64,000 nucleotides of DNA from Polytrichum commune (taxonomy: Eukaryota > Streptophyta > Polytrichopsida > Polytrichales > Polytrichaceae): positions 56,993,554-57,057,553 of the forward strand of contig OX485803.1 of assembly GCA_950295325.1 (NCBI GenBank), read 5' to 3'. The notes under the pieces were generated by a model that saw only the letters and a program-made list of their open reading frames with translations, searched no databases and was not told the DNA's origin. Below are positions 57,860-64,000 of the stretch, one piece after another. The stretch's first letter is position 1. Each line of letters begins with the position of its first letter. The position numbers and the translations under genes were made by a program.

Positions 57860-59740
57860 CATTGTACTGTATCAGGATGCAGTTCTGATTTGTGTGGCAA
57901 GTTGCCAAGTGTACTCAGTGACAGCAAGTGCAGCTCTGGAATTTGCTCAAATCCTGAAGGCTGCCAAGCCACCTTGGCAATAGGACCTCATCTCAATTTA
58001 GAATTGAATCTTCTGTTTAGTGAAGGTTTACAATGTCTTCAGATCTTGGTCGTGTGGAAGATTAACATTGTTTGAGAAGCTCGATTGGTGAGAGGCGACA
58101 TAGCTTTTTGGGAAACATTCCCACTCCTGTTGCTATATGGCACATGACAACATTTAATGGAATCCAGGCAAAGCATATTGTGGTGTTAACTTGGTACTCA
58201 GGCTTGTGATTTTGTGTTGCCAGGGATTCCCCAAACCATTTAAAGGTGCACATGGACATGCCTTGATGACAAAAAGAAGACTAGGACGTTATACCGCTGC
58301 CAATGCTGAAGCTGATAAGTCCATCTTATGGATAAAGAGAAGCTATTATCATGCCCCAATTTTATGGTTCCAATATCTTGAATTCAAACATAATTAGCCA
58401 GGTTGAATTTCGTATTTGAGATTATGTCTGTCAATAGATTTTTAACGCTTTAAAGGGAACATCGGGTCACAATGGCATGCCCCAACAATCTCTCGCTTCC
58501 ATGAATATCATATATTCTTGTTTGATAAAGGTGCATTTGCGAGCCTGCATTCAGAGGTACCTTTCAAGTGATGATGAAGGTCTACATGAGAACTCACCTT
58601 GTCAGTGTGGAGGTGCATTGGCAGATCCTATGGACAGGGACAATTTGTAGGCATTCCGTGATTACATGTTTCAAATGCTTGAAATAAAAAAAAGACAGTC
58701 AACCTCAATCTTACATGTGAGGTGTCTGTCAATTGATTTCAATGCTCTAGAAACATGAGTTTGTGGCACGTCATAAGTTTCTCATCCATTGTTTGCCAAC
58801 AGCTAACCTTACAAGAGATGGTGAAGGTTAACATTAATACTAACCCGGCCAGTCTTGAGGCGGAATGATTGATGTTATTGATAGACACAATCTGTTTGGC
58901 ATGCCGCAAGTTATGTTTCTACATGCTTGAAATTAAACAAAGATGGCCAACCTCAATGTCATATGGAAGGTGACTCTCAATGGATTTCAAGGCTTTGGAG
59001 ACATCACCTCATGGCATGCCACAACATTTTCATTTCTTGTTTGTCAATGACTCATTATGCCAGTCGGCCTTCAGAGCTACCTTCCGAGGCATGATGAGGG
59101 TTGAGATGAATACTAACTCTGCCGGTGTTGAGGAGGAATGATTGAGGTTATTGCCAGGCATAACCTGTTTAGCATGCTGTGAGTTGTTGTTTTTAAAAGC
59201 TTGAAATCAAACAAAGATGGCCAACCTCAAATTCGTATGGAAGGTGTCTGTCAATTTATTTTAAGGCTTTGGAAACATTCTCATTTCTTGTTTGTCAGTG
59301 ACTTATTTTGCCAGCGCTAGCTTCCAAGGTATGAATCATGATATGGGTTGACATGAATACTAACCTTACCAGCGCTGATGTGGAATATGGACAAGGAGAC
59401 TCTGTTGGCATGCTGTGATCTTTCGTTTCCAAAAGCTTGAAATCAAACGAAGATAGCCAATCTGGAACTTCACATCTGAGGATGAGTCTGTCAACCGATT
59501 TCAAGGCTCTGGAAACATCATGGCCATGCCGCAATAATCTCACCTTTCCAGCATCAATTATCTTCAAGTTACACATCGGCTGCCTGCCAATGCGGAGCGC
59601 TGTAATCCAGTTGAGGAGGGCAAGTGCGTGATCGGCTTCAAGGTTTTCAAACACGCGACCTCTCTCCAAGCTGCAAGATTCTTCATCTTCCGCCAGAATC
59701 ACTATTTCAATATTTTGACCATTTTACCAGGGCTACATAG
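57860..59740 (-). pseudogene. Tandemly repeated LRR-like gene relic
   Basis: About four diverged 200-250-bp units read on the minus strand carry a recurring peptide, VSKALKSI(D/E)SHLPYDIEV followed by GHLCLISS. The best-preserved unit is in the open frame 59702-59295 (VSRALKSVDRLILRCEVP, DWLSSFDFKLLET). The spacing and the L..L.I...L pattern resemble leucine-rich repeats of a resistance-type protein, but no NB-ARC or kinase motif is present. Stops interrupt most units. Related fragments lie at 16.4-16.75 kb and 61.8-62.1 kb. Confidence 0.4.
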
Positions 59741-60117
59741 CTACAGCGGCATACAAAATAAGAAAGCTATGAAGTTTCCTAATATTTGATGAGCAATGCG
59801 TTCAAGCTTTGACTGGATCTCAGACTTGAAGATAGATTGGCCATGTCATTAGACTAGCTTCCTAAGTAATTACTTAACTACCGGTAGACATGCTGAAATG
59901 CAGTGTGCCAGGCAGTGTGTATGTTTGACAAATTTCATGTGACGTTGAACCTCAAATCCAAAGTGTCACGTAACGTTTTCAAAAACAAAAATGAATGTCA
60001 ATTGACATCTACATTTTATTCCAAAATGTCACCTCAATTTTTGGCTTACAGAATCTTTTAGAAAACTAATATTTTGAATAATAAAAAACAAACTTGATTT
60101 GTAACAAAAAAAAACTA

Positions 60118-60822
60118 TCAATCGAGCGTAAGTATCCTTCGGTCTCGCATGTTTCTCCAAATGTTGAAGGTGGTAGCCCAATCCATTGCATCCACTTCAA
60201 GCCCACAAAGAGAAACCCGCATAAGAGCATCAAGGGTCTTCAAGTTCAACCTATTGCGCAAGTGGCTTTTGATTGCATTTTGTTTGGAAAATCCTCTCTC
60301 ACAAATAGCTATACTTGATGGAATGAGTCTAATTTTTTGCCAAAGTTGCATAAGTTTAGGCCAATTTGTGTGCCATTCCAAATTGCTAACACATATGCGT
60401 CAAGCCTCAAATATCGTTTTGTTCTCACACTCATGTCGAAGTGTTTCCGTAAATTCCAAGAGTTCTCCCTTACACATGTCACTCTCTTCTTCAGTGTATT
60501 GAAACTTCAACAATATCCTTTCGAGCCACAATTCGGTATTTGTGATTCGGTGACTATCATCGCTTGGATAATTACGAGTGCTAAAAAGTTTGGTTGCATT
60601 GAATATTGAAAGGTCTGGGAAACAATCATTCAAAGCATAAACAACTCTTTGCACATAAGATGCACCCAATAACATGCATCGTTGTAGTTCATTGGGCCCA
60701 TCGGTTGCCAATGCATGAATAATACGATCTCCTTTATTATTTTCATAACTCAATTGAAGATTTTTTGTAAATTCCCTCAAGAATTCCCAAATTCCCAAAT
60801 TCTTGCTTGTACGACCAAACAT
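60118..60822 (-). pseudogene. hAT-family transposase C-terminal region (ZNF862-like), one in-frame stop
   Basis: A single frame runs from 60822 to 60118, with a TGA at 60402-60400 between two open parts. The second part reads IPSSIAICERGFSKQNAIKS, LRNRLNLKTLDALMRVSL. It matches the hAT dimerisation signature of the ZNF862/SCAN-KRAB-like subgroup (S...CERGFS..N.IK...RNRL...TLD.LMR). About 235 codons remain. The N-terminal zinc finger and first catalytic residues are not found. It is a different lineage from the 47 kb hAT fragment. Confidence 0.75.
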
Positions 60823-61444
60823 AGGTACATTCCCATATAAAATCCTAACCGAAAGCAGGCGTTGATCTTTGTGCCACTTCTACGTCATTTTTGCAATAAG
60901 AAGCCTCTCCAGCTCCAAGAAAGCTCAAAGGGATTCAAATGCTTTCAACAAGGGAGCTTTGCGATTCAAAGGGAATTGCTCAAAACAACTTTGGTTGAAA
61001 GCAAGAAAAACTCACATTGGTTGGAAGCAAGAAAAAACTCATATGGAGTGGAGGGTGTGCAAGCACCACGGTGATACAAACATTTGCCTCGCCATGTTCC
61101 TAGTTAGTCTCGCTCTCCGATCACCGTCTTAGCTCCCGGTTACAAAGGAAATTGCAAGAGCAAAGTTGAATTTAAGTATGTGAGTGAGTGTAGGAAGTTC
61201 TCCTACTGTTATGGGTTATGTTTTCCGGATACTTGAGCTGCACTTTATAGTACTCAAGTAATACGTGTCATTTCAATTTCTAGTGTGTCAATTGACGTGT
61301 GGTTTTTTTTCTTCACAAGTCACAGTACGTGTCAATTTCTAGATTGTGCGTGTCAATTGATGTGCAATTTTTTTTTAAATTTTTTTTTGCGTGTCAAAAG
61401 AGAAAAACTTGCAAAAACTTTGTCAAACATATACACTGGTGCCA

Positions 61445-62430
61445 GGGGCTCTGTCTCCATATATAATAGCTCTAGTATGAAATTATCTTACACTGTTCCC
61501 CAGCACACATGTACCATATTTTTGTTAACAAAAGTCAAGTCTCCAGAGCAGGAAGTTTGTTCCCTCATGTTCAGATAATAATGGAGTGCAGATTTGCAGT
61601 GTCTATTCCACCTGTGGTGGTCCAAGACAATTGAAATTAGTAAGGCACTGTCAGCTCCATTACCAGATTTGGGGTTGCATACAGACTCTGGAGGCATTTG
61701 AGTGGAGGCATTTGTGTGATATGTTTCTTTGTTTATTCAGTCGTGCTATGTGCTAATTTGGATGATCAGTTCGTGAAAAAGCTTCAACTTCAAGGCTTTG
61801 GAGAAAACATGTCATGGCATGCCACAATACAATCTTGCCCTTGAAGCCATCATCAATTGGCATGTTCAATCTTCAGATCGGCTGCCTCCTAAGGTGAAGC
61901 CCTGTGATCCAATTGTGGAGAGTAAGTTTCTGATCCGCTTCAAGGTTTTCAAACGCGACTTCTCTCCACACTGCAAGATTCTTCATCTTCCACCAAAATC
62001 ATTAATTTTTTGTCATTTGTATCATTTTTGCTACATAGCAACAGTTCCATATACAATAAGGATGACAACTGCTTTCAAGTTTCCCATACTACCTAGTTGA
62101 TGATGAACAATATGGTCAAGGTCTGACTAGGCTTCCTCTGACCTGAAGATGGGAGTCTGTGATCCTCAATCAACATGAAACTCTAGATCTTAGAAATTTA
62201 CTTTCGCTAACAGATAGAACTGCAATGTGCAAGTCTAGGGGTTTTGTCTCCATATATACAGCTCTAAGGTGCAGGAATTATCTTGCACTGTTATCTAGGA
62301 TACGTGGACCATAAATTTCACTATTCATCAAATTTCTTGAGCGGCAGGGATTTTGTTTGGTCATGTTTTCATGATATTATAGTGCAGGGCCTGCAGTATC
62401 TATTTCACCAAGATGGTCTTCCCTACTGGA
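61445..62430. repeat. Direct duplications surrounding the 60 kb hAT relic
   Basis: Block A at 59480-59830 recurs at 61790-62150 (shared CAAGGTTTTCAAAC, CTGCAAGATTCTTCATCTTC, CTACATAGC.ACAG). Block B at 61445-61640 recurs at 62235-62430 (GTCTCCATATATA, AGCTCTA, ATTATCTT.CACTGTT). Similarity is about 70-85% by eye. The hAT relic lies between the two A copies. Confidence 0.6.
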
Positions 62431-62499
62431 ATGCAGTGAATGAATGTCATATTCGTTTGTCAACTTTGTGACATTCTAAGTTTTCACTGAGAGAAAGTG

Positions 62500-63370
62500 T
62501 CATATTTGTGACATTATTGTGTTTAATAAGTTAACGCAGTCAAAATGCATTAGTGAATTGCACCTTGAGTTAGTAAGGCACTTTCATATTCCTTACTAGG
62601 TTTTGGGCTCGAAACATGTTTTGGATTGTGTTGGTACCAAAAAGATCATGGATCACTATGGACTTATGACTTGATAGATCATATCATGGTAGACTTAGAA
62701 ACTATTATTGCACTAGCTACAATAACTTTTGTAGTAGAAAAAAACTTGTATGAGTTACATCCTACGGATGAAAAAGCGTTTAATGATTTTAATAATGATA
62801 AATAAGTACTTTTAAAGTGAACAATTTTCAAGCCTATTTGTTAGACCATGTTTCTCATTGTATACGTAATATGTTGGGCTTTTTCTTTGTAAATTTACTT
62901 TGAAAATATACATACATATATATTACCTTTTATATACATAATATATATGTATGCACATCATATTTTGAATGAAAGAAAAACCATATATAGGGGTATCAAT
63001 TTGGAGGTGACACACACATGTTATACCTGAATTCTAACACTTAGTGCACTCCCCAGGCTATTACTAGAGTAACAATCAAGTGACATGTTCATTGCGATTG
63101 TAGCAATCAACTACCGTGTCGACTGCCATAGTAGCAATCGACTACTATCATAAGCAATCAATTTTATGGTGAAGTTTTAACAAGGACACCATTTGGTAAA
63201 AACATTGTTACCATAGTGATGTCCGATGGAACACAATATTCATTAAAATGAGAGTTTTCCAGTGAATTGAGAGTACATAAAGCAAACTATTAATCCAAGA
63301 ATGAAATGAAAACCACTGGAAAGTTGTAGAGTACAAGTAAAAAAATAACATTTGATTTTCCGCCGTAAAT
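62500..63370. other. AT-rich intergenic DNA, nothing supported
   Basis: Only TA-rich simple sequence (62900-62950) and short direct repeats of GTAGCAATC.ACTACC (63090-63150) are seen. Confidence 0.4.
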
Positions 63371-63376
63371 TCCGCC

Positions 63377-63741
63377 GTAGTTTCCATTAAAATGAGAGTA
63401 TGTTAAGCTAGGAAATCGACTCATTTAGGTCGACTCAACCTAAATTGACAACATATTGTCCTCATTTAGGTCGACTCAACCTAAATTGACAACATATTGT
63501 CCTCATTTAGGTCGACTCAACCTAAATTGACTAACATATTGTCCTCATTTAGGTCGACTCAATCTAAATTGACTAACATAATTGTCCTCATTTAGGTCGA
63601 ATCAACCTAAATTGACAACATAATTGTCCTCATTTAGGTCGACTCAACTTAAATTGAGAACATAATGTCCTCATTTAGGTCGACTCAACCTAAATGAATT
63701 GATTTCCCAGCTTCACATACTCTCATTTTAATGGAAACTAC
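63377..63741. mobile_element. Foldback element: about 45-bp inverted termini enclosing a 41-bp minisatellite
   Basis: The left end, GTAGTTTCCATTAAAATGAG with AGTATGTTAAGCTAGGAAAT (63377-63416), is repeated inverted at the right end, which closes at 63741. Inside are seven units of about 41-43 bases (63420-63697). Each contains TTTAGGTCGACTCAACCTAA, itself a small hairpin with TTTAGGT/ACCTAAA stem and a GTCGAC core. Between are CATATTGTCCT spacers. There is no coding capacity, so it is a non-autonomous foldback or MITE-like element. Confidence 0.75.
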
Positions 63742-64000
63742 ACGTCTGAAGTATAATCTAGTATTTATCAACCTAACATGACTTTTAGGTGTCCAAATGG
63801 CCAATATTATTTTGAGAGGATCCCACTCTCTCAAAATATTGAATATCGTGTTATGGGTATCACGCCCAAATGTGACACAACATGATGACATCACATCGTT
63901 TGAGTATGATATCATTTAATGATGTGATGTCATCACGTTTTGTGCTCGTATGACATTCTCTGTGACATGATGACATCACATCATCATTGCACGCAGGCAA

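Overview
The window is nuclear DNA of a plant-lineage eukaryote (streptophyte). It has an intron-rich SUVH histone methyltransferase gene, plant-type hAT and non-LTR element relics, LTR-retrotransposon ends, an AT-rich repeat-laden background and GT..AG introns. I cannot fix the species. A charophyte-like alga or an early land plant is my best guess, from remembered resemblance of the 31-37 kb and 20-23 kb gene families to such genomes (inference). Only one locus looks like a fully intact host gene.

Layout. 1-7 kb: repeats, a 30-bp-arm hairpin (665-749), a 1.75 kb solo LTR (3698-5444) and a degenerate DUF7869-type transposon relic. 7.0-15.1 kb (-): a complete SUVH4/KYP-like H3K9 methyltransferase gene, for which I could place 14 exons in phase (about 670 aa). 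15-20 kb: intergenic repeats. 20.3-23.4 kb (-): a longer DUF7869-type element gene with three in-frame stops and a frameshift. 23455-25362: a second solo LTR of the same family with a perfect target-site duplication. 25.4-37.7 kb: the unusual locus (below). 38.3-41.05 kb (-): a degenerate paralog of that locus. 41.05-43.69 kb (-): a diverged third LTR copy. 44-63 kb: satellites, hAT and non-LTR relics, LRR-like gene relics. 63.4-63.7 kb: a foldback element carrying a 41-bp minisatellite.

The unusual locus. A GC-rich + strand gene begins with a 5'UTR intron and has four coding exons (30847-32139, 32256-33581, 33804-35207, 35832-36599). All its introns are phase 0. It encodes about 1,596 residues, broken by one TAG codon. 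In order the protein has a DGQH motif resembling ParB/DndB-type DGQHR domains, a stretch resembling the SAM-binding motif of an amino-methyltransferase, a coiled coil, a proline-rich linker, and an FCP1/NIF-type HAD domain whose catalytic aspartates are replaced. Its introns, upstream region and a few exon positions hold 32 copies (20 exact) of an 18-bp palindrome, TACGAACGNNCGTTCGTA. The palindrome is absent from the rest of the 64 kb and from exons 1, 2 and 4. The inverted paralog keeps the same two intron positions, but the one intron I read in full (the first) has no palindrome. The locus therefore offers a direct comparison between a copy carrying the palindromes and one lacking them at that intron. 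This palindrome-gene association is the best candidate for an undescribed system here. Its function is unknown, and several explanations are set out in the findings.
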